Of a DNA stretch of 64,000 nucleotides, positions 35,575-47,737 are shown piece after piece; positions within the stretch are counted from its first letter, which is position 1, and every line of letters starts with the position of its first letter. The translations under genes were made by a program, and so were the position numbers. Source of the DNA: Termitomyces sp. T153 (Eukaryota; Basidiomycota; Agaricomycetes; Agaricales; Lyophyllaceae). The DNA lies in contig JACKQL020000074.1 of the NCBI GenBank assembly GCA_018296165.2, forward strand, positions 175,736 through 239,735. The letters are read 5' to 3'. The notes beneath the pieces were generated by a model. It worked only from the letters and a program-made list of their open reading frames with translations, was not told the origin of the DNA and ran no database searches.

Positions 35575-36661
35575 ATGTTCTACATCATAGGTCTAGGGCT
35601 TTCCGATGAGAAGGATGTTACAATCCGGGGTCTAGAGGTATGGCTCTGAAGCATGTCCTTGATGGATTAGTTTGACAACATGCAGGCTATCAAAAAATGT
35701 TCCCGAGTCTATCTCGAGGCCTATACTAGTATACTCATGGTTCAAAAGGATCGACTGGTCCGTTGATATTCATTTGACTCCATATGATCGTCTCAAACTC
35801 TTCTCCGGAAGGAAGCTTTCTATGGCAAAGAACTCATATTGGCTGATCGGGACACTGTCGAGACCCAGAGCGATGAAATTTTGCACAACGCGGACAAGGA
35901 AGACGTCTGCTTGCTTGTCGTTGGGGATCCATTTGGGTAAGTTGTCATAGATTATACATTCAAAGAAAAGGCAAAACAATCTTGTGATCAGCGCTACGAC
36001 CCATACGGACATTGTTTTGCGCGCTCGAGCACTAAAGATCCCCACTCGAGTTATTCACAACGCGTCTATCATGAACGCGATCGGCGCATCTGGTCTCCAG
36101 CTTTACAACTTTGGTCAAACTGTTTCTCTTGTTTTCTTTACCGAAACATGGAAGCCGGACAGTTTCTACGATCGCATCAAGGAAAACGCTGATCTCGGCC
36201 TACATACTCTCGTCTTGTTGGACATCAAGGTTAAGGAACAGAGTGACGAGAATCTTGCCCGGTATGCCCGCCATCAAAAACGTCTTCTTCTGACCTGATC
36301 CACTGTCGCAAGGGGAAGAAAGATCTACGAGCCCCCTCGTTACATGTCGATTCCGCTTGCCGTCAGTCAACTCATCGAGATAGAATCACTTCGAAAGACA
36401 GGTACTCTTGACCCCGAAAAGACTTTGGCTATTGGTCTTTCGCGGGTGGGTGGAGGTGATGAAAACCAGCGCATTGTTTCGGGGAGCCTTAAGGAGCTTT
36501 TGGATCATCCCCAAGAAGCATATGGAGAACCATTGCATAGTCTGGTCATCGTGGGAAGACGACTTCACCATCTCGAAGTCGAGTACGCCGAAGATTTTGC
36601 GATCAATAAGGATAATTGGAGAGCGATTGCGAAAGATGTATACGGATGTACCTTGGAATAG
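35575..36661 (+). CDS. DPH5: Diphthine methyl ester synthase
   Basis: Five exons: 35575-35637, 35686-35757, 35812-35936, 35992-36261 and 36313-36661, 292 residues, close to the usual 280-300. It starts [20 protein letters not shown], followed by [68 protein letters not shown] and [15 protein letters not shown], all characteristic of Dph5. The enzyme methylates the modified histidine of elongation factor 2 with S-adenosylmethionine during diphthamide synthesis in the cytosol. The GDPFGATTHTD segment matches the SAM-binding core of the tetrapyrrole-methylase fold. It converges on the AsnRS gene, with about 140 bp between stops. Confidence 0.94.
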
Positions 36662-36799
36662 TGTCACCATGAAATTCAGGGTGATATATCAATCACAGAG
36701 AACGAAGCCTCAAAACATTCAAATACTTCCTGACAAATTCTACGACAAGGTGTCAAAGGTATATATACTGAGAATCAAGGTGTAGCACGGCCCGGCCAA

Positions 36800-38903
36800 C
36801 TACAAACTGTGTCAGCAGCAGATACAATCCAGCAGATATTGATAACCTTACCGAGGATACAAAGAACAATCCCTGACAGTAAATCTGTCAGCGAGCCAAG
36901 CCAAGAAGCGCTGCAAATGGATATTTGTCAAAAAGCTGCCCAATGAAGATCGAAGGATTTCACCTCTACTCCCAGACCATAGCCTCCATGTTCACAAGTG
37001 CCATACTTACGCTGATCTGTAAACCAATAGTATGGTTCAGGATCAATCCCTTCACGTTTGTAGGCAGCGGAGAGTTCAGCTAGATCAGCAATCCTCATTG
37101 ATCCTCCTAGACGCCGTGAACAATTTACGAGATCAGCATAGTGATCAAAGTTGTGCTGATAATGCTACGCACCAACGATTTCGCCGACGTTAGGCATCAG
37201 AAGATCACAACTCTCAGTGTATCCCGTTCCAGGAATTTTCTTCATGTAGAACGACTTAAGCTCAGCGGGGAAGCCATGCAAGAAGACAGGTTTGCCAATG
37301 ATATCAGTCATCTGCCTCTCCGCTGCCTCTGCAATGTCATCTCCGACTTTGTGGGGTCCCATCTTGACTTGCCCCTGCTCGTCTTTGATGACGTTACCGT
37401 CCGCGTCTTCCTCAGGTCGCTGGATCTTGTGCTCGTTGAGCCATTCTATTGCTTCGACATATGATATCTTCATGAAGGGACGTGCAGGAGCCTTGAATTT
37501 GGGGTTGAGTTGTTTGATAAGAGCAGCTGATTCAGGATCAGCAAGGAGGATGTCAACAGTGGTGCAGATCTTTGAGAATAAGGTCGGACTGGGACTGATC
37601 GAGAAAAGCATTGATACATACGATATTTTCGATATGGTCCATAAGCTCATCAAATGTAAGGAAAGCAAGTTCAGCTTCGAGGTGAGTGAATTCGCTCAAG
37701 TGACGTCTTGTGTGACTGAAAGGCGGTCAGTTTCACCAGATGGGGTGGCCAAGAGACCGAACAGACCTATTCTCTGCTCTGAAACTTTCTTGTACACAGA
37801 AAACATCACCAAGACTGGGAAGAACTGTTTCCAGGTAAAGCTGGGAACTCTGTGTGAGGAATGCAGGCTGTCCATAGTAATCCAACTTGAAAAGTGTGGC
37901 ACCACCTTCGACCTGGGTTTGCACCAAGCACGGAGGGGTCACTTCAGTCAGATTGTAGCGTGCGTATGATTCGCGGAAAGCGCTAAGGAGATTCGCGCGG
38001 AGACGAAGGACACTAGAAGCAGTCTCGCCTCGCAGTACTAGGTGCCGAAGGTCGGCTTGAATAGATGGATCTGATTTCTAGAGGCAGGTCAGGAAATGTG
38101 AACACTGAATCATGCGGTCAGAATACTAACCTCGTTCAATCTGTTAGTAAATGCGTCTTCCGCACCAGGAGCAGCACCAAGAACTTTCCAATAATCGACA
38201 ATAAGCTCATGACCACCAGGAGCCTGTTTTCCTTCGGGAACAGCCTGAAGGGTGCCGACGACCTCGACAGTGGATTCTAAGGTAAGGGTCAATGCTTCAT
38301 ATGTGGCAGCCTTGAAATAGATTAACGATCCATCCGACACAAGCAGGGAGATCACTTACAACATTGCCAGACAGTACAGTTTGAAGGTAACCTGTACCAT
38401 CTCGAACGACCAGGAAGATGATACCTTTCTGATCACGTAAACGATGAACCCATCCTGACACGCGAACTCGCTTCGTTCGCAAGTCAGCCAAGCGATTGAT
38501 TTTAGACTGGAATATTCGTCAGTAGCATTTGTGATAAACTACAAGGAATGAATACCTTTACTGCCTGAGGGAGAGAAGGGTCTTCAGTCAGCACGATCTT
38601 CTTGCTTTCCTCCAACAGCTTCTCCCTTTTTTCTCTAGCCTCCCCTTGTTCTTTGGCCTCGCGTGCGGCGAGCTCTTCCTGTTTCTTCTTCTTCTTTTCT
38701 ATACCTTCCGCAGTTTTCTTTGCTTTCTTCAGCGAAGATTGAGTTGGCTCCTCATACGTCCCGTTGGGATCTTTGCGCGTCAAAAAAGTATCCGTTCCAC
38801 TAGAACTAAACACAGCGAATCCAAGGGTTTGGTAGGGCTGATCTGCGGTTCCGTTGCCAGTGGTGTCGGAGCCAGCTGTTTCGTCGACATGTATCGGAGC
38901 CAT
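36800..38903 (-). CDS. DED81: Asparaginyl-tRNA synthetase, cytosolic
   Basis: A minus-strand gene with several introns, from ATG 38903 to a TAG at 36800-36802. The N-terminal 110 residues are a eukaryotic extension ending in a charged coiled coil ([20 protein letters not shown]). The anticodon-binding OB domain has [18 protein letters not shown] and [11 protein letters not shown]. The class II core shows [20 protein letters not shown], motif 2 around [11 protein letters not shown] and [14 protein letters not shown], the insertion [16 protein letters not shown], and motif 3 [13 protein letters not shown], ending at LYPRL. The GGATLF phrase and motif 2 favour Asn over Asp specificity. It charges tRNA-Asn for cytosolic translation. 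Confidence 0.93.
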
Positions 38904-39803
38904 CGACGTTCAGATAAAGGGCAGCAAACTAGACGTTCAGAGGTGTAGTCGATCTGACTCGAACGATCAACTTTTCTCTATCTAATCGCGAGGTTTGGAC
39001 ATATTTGCAGGTATCGATTTCTCTTGATTCCACTGACGCAGCGGTGGCTGTAAAGGAAAGGAAACATCCTCTTTATAATCTAGGGCTTTTCGTGACTGGT
39101 TGGATTGGTATACTTTTCATTTTCTTCGATTCAGACGGAATGACGTGTTTCCTGCTCTATAAACTTGGAACATAATTGTTACATAGTTCGCATTGCTTCC
39201 GACTGAACGAGTACTATGTCTCGCATTCACTCGCATCTCCGGTATTCGGGTAAGCCGCTTCAATCATATGAAATCGCTATTCATATTTCAGATCCAACTT
39301 GAAATAATGACGGGTGTTATACGGCAGCAATCCCAGTGCATGTCACGACTATTCTTTGGGCCTTGACAGTTAGATCATCACCCTATTCGAAGACGCGGTG
39401 ACACGAACGACGTATAAATAGGCTGAGTTGATTAGTCACTGGTTGGGAACATGAGTGCGTTGAGGTAGTCAGGCGTATGGAAGATGTGGTCTCCGACAGG
39501 GAAATGAGCAGAATGCCAGAGTAGAGGGCTATAGATCTGCCTTATGGTGCCTTCTGTAATGAGTTCAGGGAAGGTTGCACTTTGTCGTTTCCTTCTAGTT
39601 TTTCCCTTTAACAGGTGAGAGCCAGTCTTATAAATGTGGTTCATAGATTTCTCTGCTCCAGAAGTTCTCGTAACCCTACAATAGGAAGTCACTTCTCGTG
39701 ACCAACCCTTTGCACCCGGTCATCACATTTCGCAATTCATTGAATGAGGCCTCTACTTAAACTGGGTCGTTCCCATTCTTAAGGATGTGCTCCGTCCATC
39801 ACA
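38904..39803. promoter_or_regulatory. Intergenic region upstream of carboxylesterase CE1
   Basis: No gene is seen. A TATA-like element (cgtataaata, 39411-39420) and most sequence from about 39,389 to the CE1 start recur upstream of CE2 (TATA-like near 42,705-42,714), so the upstream region was copied with the gene. The distance from TATA to ATG (about 390 bp) is long, so its use is uncertain. Confidence 0.45.
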
Positions 39804-42160
39804 ATGCTCATCAGACTCTGTGTCCTGACGATCATTTTTGCGTCGAGTGTTTTTGCTCAACTGACTGGTCTGCAGGTGTCAACGCCTCAAGGTCCTGTGA
39901 TTGGCACTTTGGTAAATTCCAGTGTGCGACAATTCCTCGGCATTCCGTATGCCACTGCTAAGCGCTGGGAAGCACCGACATTACCTCCACTTCGTTCAGC
40001 ACCTTTGAATGCCACCGAATTCGGTGACTCCTGCCTTCAGGCCTTGAATCCCTCTTCGGTCGAATTCTTGCTGCTAGCTGGCCTTGATAATTCCACCATC
40101 TTTGTGCCAGAATCAGAGAATTGTCTTACAGTCAACATCTGGACTCCAAGCATCGACAGGAAGCAAAATGCAGCTGTGTTGTTATGGGTCTATGGCGGAG
40201 GTTTCCAATTTGGCACAGTAAGATCTCGTCACCTTCATTTAGTATCTCCTCTCAGTCGTGTCTTGTGTAGAGTAATATTCCTACCTACAACGGACAGAAT
40301 ATCGTGCGAGACAATGATGACATCCTCGTTGTCACCTTCAATTACCGCCTCAACATTTTCGGCTTCCCGAGTGCTCCTCAACTTATGAGCAATACAACTC
40401 AGCCTCAGAACTTCGGGCTCCTTGACCTGGATGCAGTTGTTCAGTGGGTTCACGATAATATCGCGGAATTCGGAGGCGATCCAGATCGTGTCGTCTTATT
40501 TGGTCAGAGTGCTGGCGGTGCTGCGATTGACGCGTATACATTTGCTCATCCTCAAGATACGAGAGTCAGAGGTAATGTTTCACATCTTTCCCTCAATGCA
40601 ATGGTCTTAACCGTACGTTGAAAGGTGTCATTGAAGAATCGGGAAGGTGTGTTGTTACTTTGCTCGCTATCAGTCAATTGCAGTGCTCACGAATGTTTCT
40701 CAGCCTCGGAGGCATAGTGAACACTACGACTACGGCCGTGCCAACAACACCTAGTCCCTGGAATATTATTGCGAGTATGGTAGGGTGCGGAAATGGTGAT
40801 CATCTCGCATCAATGTAGATAACTATTGACTTCTCATAAGTGACTGATGCCGCTCAGCTGGCATGCATGGAGCAAGTCCCCTTCAGGGAGCTAGAGGATG
40901 CGGTTATCAGTACCGATACTAACTTTGGTCCTATACCAGACGGTACGTACTGCGAAGCGTAGTTAGTAGCGGTGCATGTTCTAATGAGTCACATTGATAT
41001 CTCTTAGGTATCACAATATTTGCGGACACCCCCGCTCGTGCTGTGGCTGGTAACTTCTTACATGTGCCCCTTCTCGGTGGCACGGTCGAGAATGAGGCGG
41101 ACATATTCGTTGTCGGAGCGGAGTTGTTGGCCGCTGGAGTTGTCGTTCCCGACCTCACTGAAATTTTGTCAGACTTAGAGACTCAGGTGTGATATTCACC
41201 TCTTCCTAGAAGGATATCTGGGTAATTTTGATTCCATCATTAGATAGGGTTTACCTGCCTGGCAGGAACGACGGCGCTAAGTCGCCTGAATGCAAACGTG
41301 CCTACATGGAGGTATCAATACCAAGGTAGTCGACCATACTTGATCTATTATCGTGATACTGAGGTTCATAACCTCAGCTGTCTTTCCGGATATTTCGACC
41401 CGCCCGGATATCCGTGCCTATCATGCATCGGAACTTCCAGTAGTTTTCGGGACAATGCCTGATCCTAGTGCCACCGAAAAAGCCCTCTCTCGATTCGTCC
41501 AGAGTGCTTGGGTTGCTTTTGCACGGAATTCTGCTCAAGGGCTGGTTGACATCGGCTGGCCACAATACTCGCCAAACACGACCACCCTTGCGCAGATCGG
41601 GAATTTTTTCAATCAGACTGGTATCACGTTCACTCAAGGGCAATTACTGGACTTCCCGTGTAACTCGATTCCGACATTGCTTAATGTCTCAGCTCAACTT
41701 ACTGCCCTTCTTGGGCCTGCGGGTGCTGGTCTTTGATGTTGTGACTGACTTTGGGATCACATCCAATTGGTGTGTAACAAATATCACATATCCCTCTTCA
41801 AGTCTGAAAAGTAAATACTGTTGAAATAGCGAAATCTATAAGAAAACCCACTACCGTCATGTACTTACCTATTGACACCACAGTTACACGCTTCGTTTCA
41901 CTTATTAAGTAAGAACTAAGGTTGTGGTCCTTCTCAATACTTACAACGTCGAACCTGTCATCACCTGCTTTTCAACAGGAGAGTTCTCCTAATCAGAATC
42001 TGATTTTCTTGATGTAATCGTTCCGATGATCGTTTTCTTTCTTGAGTTTACTATCTCAGAAGAAATTCTTCAGTATCCCTGCGAAATATGCGTACTTGTG
42101 TATGGTCTACCAGAATCCCCCGCTAGTTTTGAAAAGATGCCTACTTCTAACAAAAACCAA
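39389..42160 (+). repeat. Tandem duplication, left unit (CE1 and flanks)
   Basis: The segment from about 39,389 to about 42,160 recurs at about 42,680-45,430, offset near 3.26 kb. It covers the upstream TATA-like region, the whole esterase gene and a 3' flank. In the 3' flank, sequence around 42,085-42,140 (aaatatgcgtacttgtgtatgg) matches 45,352-45,390. Confidence 0.75.
39804..41736 (+). CDS. Secreted type-B carboxylesterase CE1
   Basis: Multi-exon: exon 1 39804-40217, exon 2 40271-40571, exon 3 40625-40646, then further exons to 41736. A signal peptide (MLIRLCVLTIIFASSVFAQ) precedes the alpha/beta-hydrolase fold typical of the cholinesterase/lipase family: VRQFLGIPYATAKRW, SENCLTVNIWTP, the oxyanion-hole YGGGFQFG, FNYRLNIFGFP, GLLDLDAVVQWVHDNIAEFGGDP and the nucleophile elbow FGQSAGG. 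The acidic residue probably lies near TVENEADIF and the catalytic His in AYHASELPVVFG. It should hydrolyse ester bonds outside the cell; the substrate is unknown. CE2 is a close paralogue 3.26 kb downstream. Confidence 0.88.
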
Positions 42161-43061
42161 GATAAATCTTGCCGTGTATAGCCCATTGTATGGTGCACTT
42201 GTCATTTCAACTTTGATTGCCCTTCTACCCATGTAAGTAATTTCATGACAACTGCCTGTTTTTTTCATAAATTTGTATATCGTCAATGAATTCTGTGATG
42301 TCGGGCATCAAACATTCACCAGTAGTGTAAGTCGACACTTTCCACATTTATTATGTGTAGGCCCTGGGCCAGCAGATCCATTTAGACAACAAAATACTCA
42401 GATTGAAAAACTTGAAAGTGATGCACTAGAAGGAAGTACACACGCGTGCACGCGTTGACGCGTCGTGGGAACAGAAGATGCAAAATCTCAATGGAGTGAC
42501 ATGTTCGAGACTAATGACATAGTAAGATATCTACTGATAGTATTCCATTCGAATGCTGTTGCAGCAACCTCGTAGCCTCCAGTTTGCCTTGTTTTCTTTT
42601 TTCCCAAGTTCTTATACTGGCAATTTCCGAAAGTCACGTTTGCTTCACACTGAGTGAATACCTGGCTTTCACTTCCACTAATTCGAAGACGGTGACACGA
42701 ACGACGTATAAATAGACTGAGGTGATTAGTCACTGGTTGGGAACATGAGTGCGCTGGCGTATGGAGGATGTGGTCTCCGACAAGAAAGTGAGCTAAATTG
42801 CCAGAGTAGAGGCTATAGATCTGCCTTTCGCAATGAGTTCAGGGAAGATTGCACTTTGTTGTTGCCTTCTAGTTTTTCTCTTTAACAGGTGAGAGCCAGT
42901 CTTATGAATGTGGCACATAGATTTTTGTTCCAGAAGTTCTCATAACCCCTACAATAGCCACTTCTCGTGACCAACCCTTTGCACCCGGTCATCACATTTC
43001 GCAACTGACCTCTACTTAAACTGGGTCGTACCCGTTCTTAGGATGTGATCCGTCCATCACA
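41737..43061. other. Intergenic region between CE1 and CE2
   Basis: No gene. The left part is the CE1 3' flank (shared with CE2). From about 42,680 it is the duplicated upstream region of CE2, with the TATA-like box near 42,705. Confidence 0.6.
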
Positions 43062-45430
43062 ATGCTTATCAGACTCTGTGTCCTGACGATCATTTTTGCG
43101 TCGAGTGTTTTTGCTCAACTGACTGGTCTGCAGGTGTCAACGCCTCAAGGTCCTGTGATTGGCACTTTGGTAAATTCCAGTGTGCGACAATTCCTCGGCA
43201 TTCCCTATGCCACTGCTAAGCGCTGGGAAGCACCGACATTACCTCCACTTCGTTCAGCACCTTTGAATGCCACCGAATTCGGTGACTCCTGCCTTCAGGC
43301 CTTGAATCCCTCTTCGGTCGAATTCTTGCTGCTAGCTGGCCTTGATAATTCCACCATCTTTGTTCCAGAATCAGAAGATTGTCTTACAGTCAACATCTGG
43401 ACTCCAAGCATCGACAGGAAGCAAAATGCAGCCGTGTTGTTATGGGTCTATGGCGGAGGTTTCCAATTTGGCACGGTGCGATTTCATTTCCTTTATCTAG
43501 TACTTTGTTCTGATTGCATTTAGAGCAATATTCCTATTTACAACGGACAAAACATCGTGCGAGATAACGACGACATCCTCGTTGTCTCCTTCAATTACCG
43601 TCTCAACATTTTTGGCTTCCCAAATGCTCCTCAACTTATTAGTAACACAAGTCAGCCCCAGAACTTTGGGCTCCTTGACCTGGACGCGGTTGTACAATGG
43701 GTTCACGATAATATCGCGGAATTCGGAGGTGATCCAGATCGTGTCGTCTTATTTGGTCAGAGTGCTGGCGGTGCTGCGATTGACGCGTATACATTTGCTC
43801 ATCCTCAAGATACGAGAGTCAAAGGTAATAGTTTCCTTTTTTCCTTCGACGGAACAGTATTAATCATAGGTTGTGTAAAAGGTGTCATTGAAGAATCGGG
43901 AAAGTGCGTCGTTACTTCACTCCACTAATTGCTGCAGTCCTGACCAATGTTCCTCAGCCTCAGCATAGTAAATAACACGGCTGTACCAACCACGTCTGGC
44001 CCCTGGAACGTTGTTGCAAGCTTGGTAGGATGCGGAAATGGTAGTTTCTTGCCTCGATAACAAAATCTGTGTTTTATTGACATCTCATAAGTGACTGATG
44101 CTGCTCAGCTGGCATGCATGAAACAAGTACCCTTCGAACAGCTGGAGGATGCAGTTATCAGTACCAATACCAACTTCAGTCCTGTTCCAGATGGTATGTG
44201 TGCGAAGCGCGGTCAGTAACTTGCATCTTCATACTGAAATCTCTTAGGTATCACAATATTCGAGGACACCCCCGCTCGTGCTGTAGACGGTAACTTTTTA
44301 CATGTACCCCTTCTTAGTGGCACGACTCAGAATGAGGGGGACATCTTCGTTGTCGGAGCGGAGTTATTGGCTGCTGGGGTCGTCGTTCCCGACCTCACTG
44401 AAATTCTGGCAGACTTAGAGACTCAGGTGTGGCCTTCACTGCTCCCTAGGAGGATGTCCAGAAAGTCTAATTACACGATCAGATAATTTTTACTTGCCCC
44501 GCATCAACAACAGCGCTAAACCGCCTGAATGCAAACGTACCTACTTGGAGGTATCAATATCAAGGTAGTCGACCATTTTACCTAAATTTATTATGCTCAA
44601 GTTCACTATAGCTGTCTTTCCGGATATTTCACCCCGCCCCGATATCCGCGCCTACCATGCGTCGGAACTTCCGGTAGTTTTCGGGACTATGCCTGATCCT
44701 AGTGCCACCGAAGAAGCCCTCTCTCGATTCGTCCAGAGTGCTTGGGTTGCTTTTGCACGGAATTCTGCTCAAGGGCTGGTTGACATCGGCTGGCCACAAT
44801 ACTCGCCAAACACGACCACCCTTGCGCAGATCGGGAATGTCTTCAATCAGACTGGTATTACGTTCACTCAAGGACAATTACTGGACTTCCCGTGTAACTC
44901 AATTCCGACATTGCTTAGTATCTCAGCTCAACTTACTGCCCTTCTTGGGCCTGCGGGTGCTGGTCTTTGATGTTGTGACCGACTTTGGGATCACATCCAA
45001 TTGGTATGTGACAAATCTCACATATCCTTCTTCAAGTCTGAAAATCAAATTCTGCAAAATAGCCGAATCTACAACCAACTTACTGCCGTCATGTACTTAC
45101 CTATGGACACCACAATTACAGTTACGCGCTTTGTTCCACTTATTAAATAAGAACCAAGGTTGTGGTCCTTCTAAATGAATACTTAAGACGTCGAACCTGT
45201 CATCACCTGCTTTTCAACTCGGGAATCCTCCTAATCAGAATCCAATTTTCTTGATGTAATCGTTCCAATGATCGTTTTCTTTCTTGAGCTTTCAGCAGGT
45301 CTCCGATAACTATCTCAAAAGAAACTCTACAGTATCTTTCCAGATAGATCCGAAATATGCGTACTCGTGTATGGCCTACCAGGATCCCCTGCCAATTTCG
45401 AAAAGATGCCCACGTCTAGCAACATTAAAC
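42680..45430 (+). repeat. Tandem duplication, right unit (CE2 and flanks)
   Basis: Counterpart of 39389-42160. Identity is patchy: exon 1 is almost identical between copies, while introns and the first half of exon 2 differ at many sites. Confidence 0.75.
43062..44970 (+). CDS. Secreted type-B carboxylesterase CE2
   Basis: Same exon layout as CE1 (exon 1 43062-43475) with the same signal peptide, YGGGFQFG, FGQSAGG and AYHASELPVVFG motifs. The frame is intact across all exons judged by alignment with CE1: QNEGDIFVVGAELLAAGVV, then an exon starting IIFTCPASTTALNRL. Differences from CE1 are clustered, and several change residues (SIVNNTAVPTTSGPWNVV against LGGIVNTTTTAVPTTPSPW). It is probably secreted and active; the substrate is unknown. 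Confidence 0.87.
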
Positions 45431-45570
45431 AGCAGCTTACCTCAGAGGGCATGCACGTACGTACGGATTATATCGGAGACTCAAATTTATAACTCTGGCA
45501 AGGACTCGTTGACAATACCTGCCTGCGACGACGCAATTCAGCCGACCTCTCCAAACTTCTCTATTCAGTA

Positions 45571-47550
45571 ATGGATTTTGCCTTGTTTTATACCTTCTTC
45601 TCAGACCTGTCGCAACCCGTCAAGTTTATCGGAACGATTCTCAACCTTGTTGCTTTGATGACCGCACCGAGTGGTGTTTTCACTCTGCCTGAGGAAAGCT
45701 TGCTTGTGCCAACAAATCAAGGCCCAGTGTCGGGCACTTTTGTAGACCCTAGTGTGAGACAGTTCCTTGGTATTCCGTATGCCTCCGCCGACCGCTGGGA
45801 GGCACCGACATTACCTCCGTTGCGTTCTGCCTCTTTCAACGCTAGTGATTTCGGTAACTCTTGTCTCCAGTACCTGGATCCCGTCACGGTCACATATCTA
45901 CAGCTTACTGGACTCGAGAACTCTACCATCTTTGTTCCAGAATCGGAGGATTGTTTGACAGTCAACATCTGGACTCCAAGTATCTCCAGAAAACAGAACA
46001 CGGCTGTACTGTTATGGATTCACGGTGGAGGCTTTCTGTCCGGTACGGTAAGGGCCTGTATCTGACAATTGGTATTCCCTCTCATGAGTATCATGTGCAG
46101 AGTCGGGTCCCATTCTATAACGGGAAGAACATTGTACGAGACAACGAAGACATCATTGTTGTCTCTTTCAATTATCGCCTTAATATATTCGGTTTCCCGA
46201 CGGCTCCTCAATTATTCGCCGATACAAGCAAAGCACAGAATCTGGGTCTCCTTGACGTGGATGCTGCGGTACAATGGGTGTACGATAATATTGCTGGGTT
46301 CGGAGGTGATCCAGAACGCATTGTCCTCTTTGGCCAGAGTGCTGGAGGTGTTGCAGTCGACGCGTACACATTGGCTCATCCACAAGATACGAAAGTCAAA
46401 GGTCAGGCTTGATTATCATATAAAATATTAACATTGTTGACAGATCTCAGGCGTCATTGAACAATCGGGAAGGTAATCTATCTGTGCTTGCCGTTGGCTG
46501 TCAATGCTGTATTTATACATTTCTCCTAGCCTCATGGACGATTTAAATACCACAGTTTCCGAGCCTACATTTGATTCCTGGAATGCAGTAGCGAACGTAG
46601 TTGGATGTGGCGATAGTGAGATCTTCGATTACCCTTTAGCCATCAGTATCTCAGTGATACCGCACAAGTATCTGACGCATCCCAACTGACATGCATGAAA
46701 CAAGTACCTTCAAGACAATTAGAAGACGCAGTCATCGCAACCAATGCCAGATTTAGTCTTATACCAGACGGTACCGTGTCGTCCACTACCAAACACATAG
46801 ACCGACTATGGCTCATATTGATGTCAACCAGGAATAACGATATTGGCAGATACCGCTGCTCGTTTAGCCGCTGGTGAATTCCTGCATGTTCCTCTCCTTG
46901 CTGGTACCACAAGGAATGAAGCGGACATTTTTGTTGTCGGAGCAGAGCTATCAGGTGCCGAGATTGTCATTCCCAACCTGACAGAAATCCTAGCAGACCT
47001 ACAAACTCAGGTGACGTACTGGCATTCAGCGAACAGTAGTGACCATAACTAACCTTTTTTCCAGATGCTTACTTGCAGTGCCGGTGCAACGGCGTCAAGT
47101 CGTTTGAAAGCAAATGTACCTACTTGGAGGTACGAATACCAAGGTAAGGTTGATATGCTTGGGTTGACAATTGTCCAGCTGCAAACTTTTACACTAGGTG
47201 TCTTCCCGGATATTTCTACCCGCCCCGATATTCGAGCATACCACACATCGGAAATCCCCATTCTCTTTGGGACGATGCCTTCTCCTAGTGAGACAGAAAA
47301 GACATTGTCCAGATTAGTACAAGGTGCATGGGTGGCTTTTGCTCGTGATCCTACTCAAGGGCTACTCGGACTCGGCTGGCCGGCGTATCTGCCTGACACG
47401 AACACCCTCGCGCAAATCGGAAATCCTCTCAACCAGACTGTTCTTACTTTTACTCAGGGGCGGCTTTTAGACTTCACATGCAACTCGACTTTGACGTTGT
47501 TGTCAGCTGCACAACAACTTTCCGCATTATTGCCAGCGGGACCATTGTAA
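45571..47550 (+). CDS. Type-B carboxylesterase CE3
   Basis: Third and most diverged tandem copy. Exon 1 from 45571 has a longer N-terminus with a hydrophobic stretch (FIGTILNLVALMTAPSGVF), which could be a signal peptide or anchor. Core motifs are kept: VRQFLGIPYASADRW, SEDCLTVNIWTP, HGGGFLSG (the more usual HGGGF form), FNYRLNIFGFP, FGQSAGGVAVDAY, TTRNEADIFVVGAEL and AYHTSEIPILFG. Intron positions match CE1 and CE2. All three lie on the plus strand, so they probably arose by successive tandem duplication, CE3 branching first. Confidence 0.87.
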
Positions 47551-47737
47551 CCTGTACTTACTAACTATGCTGTTAACTCTGGATATGCATGCACTCTTAG
47601 CAACGAACAGGAATGCATATGTTTTGCAAATGATATGAGTGTGGTTTCAGAATTTCACGTCAAGGATGACCTGAATGATCAAAAGACAGCAATTAATGAT
47701 ACATTGCATGTTCAAGGCATTATTACAAAGTTCTACT

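Noticed and set aside
37292..37969. 225-codon plus-strand ORF
   Set aside because: It is the complement of asparaginyl-tRNA synthetase exons and introns, with no independent motif.
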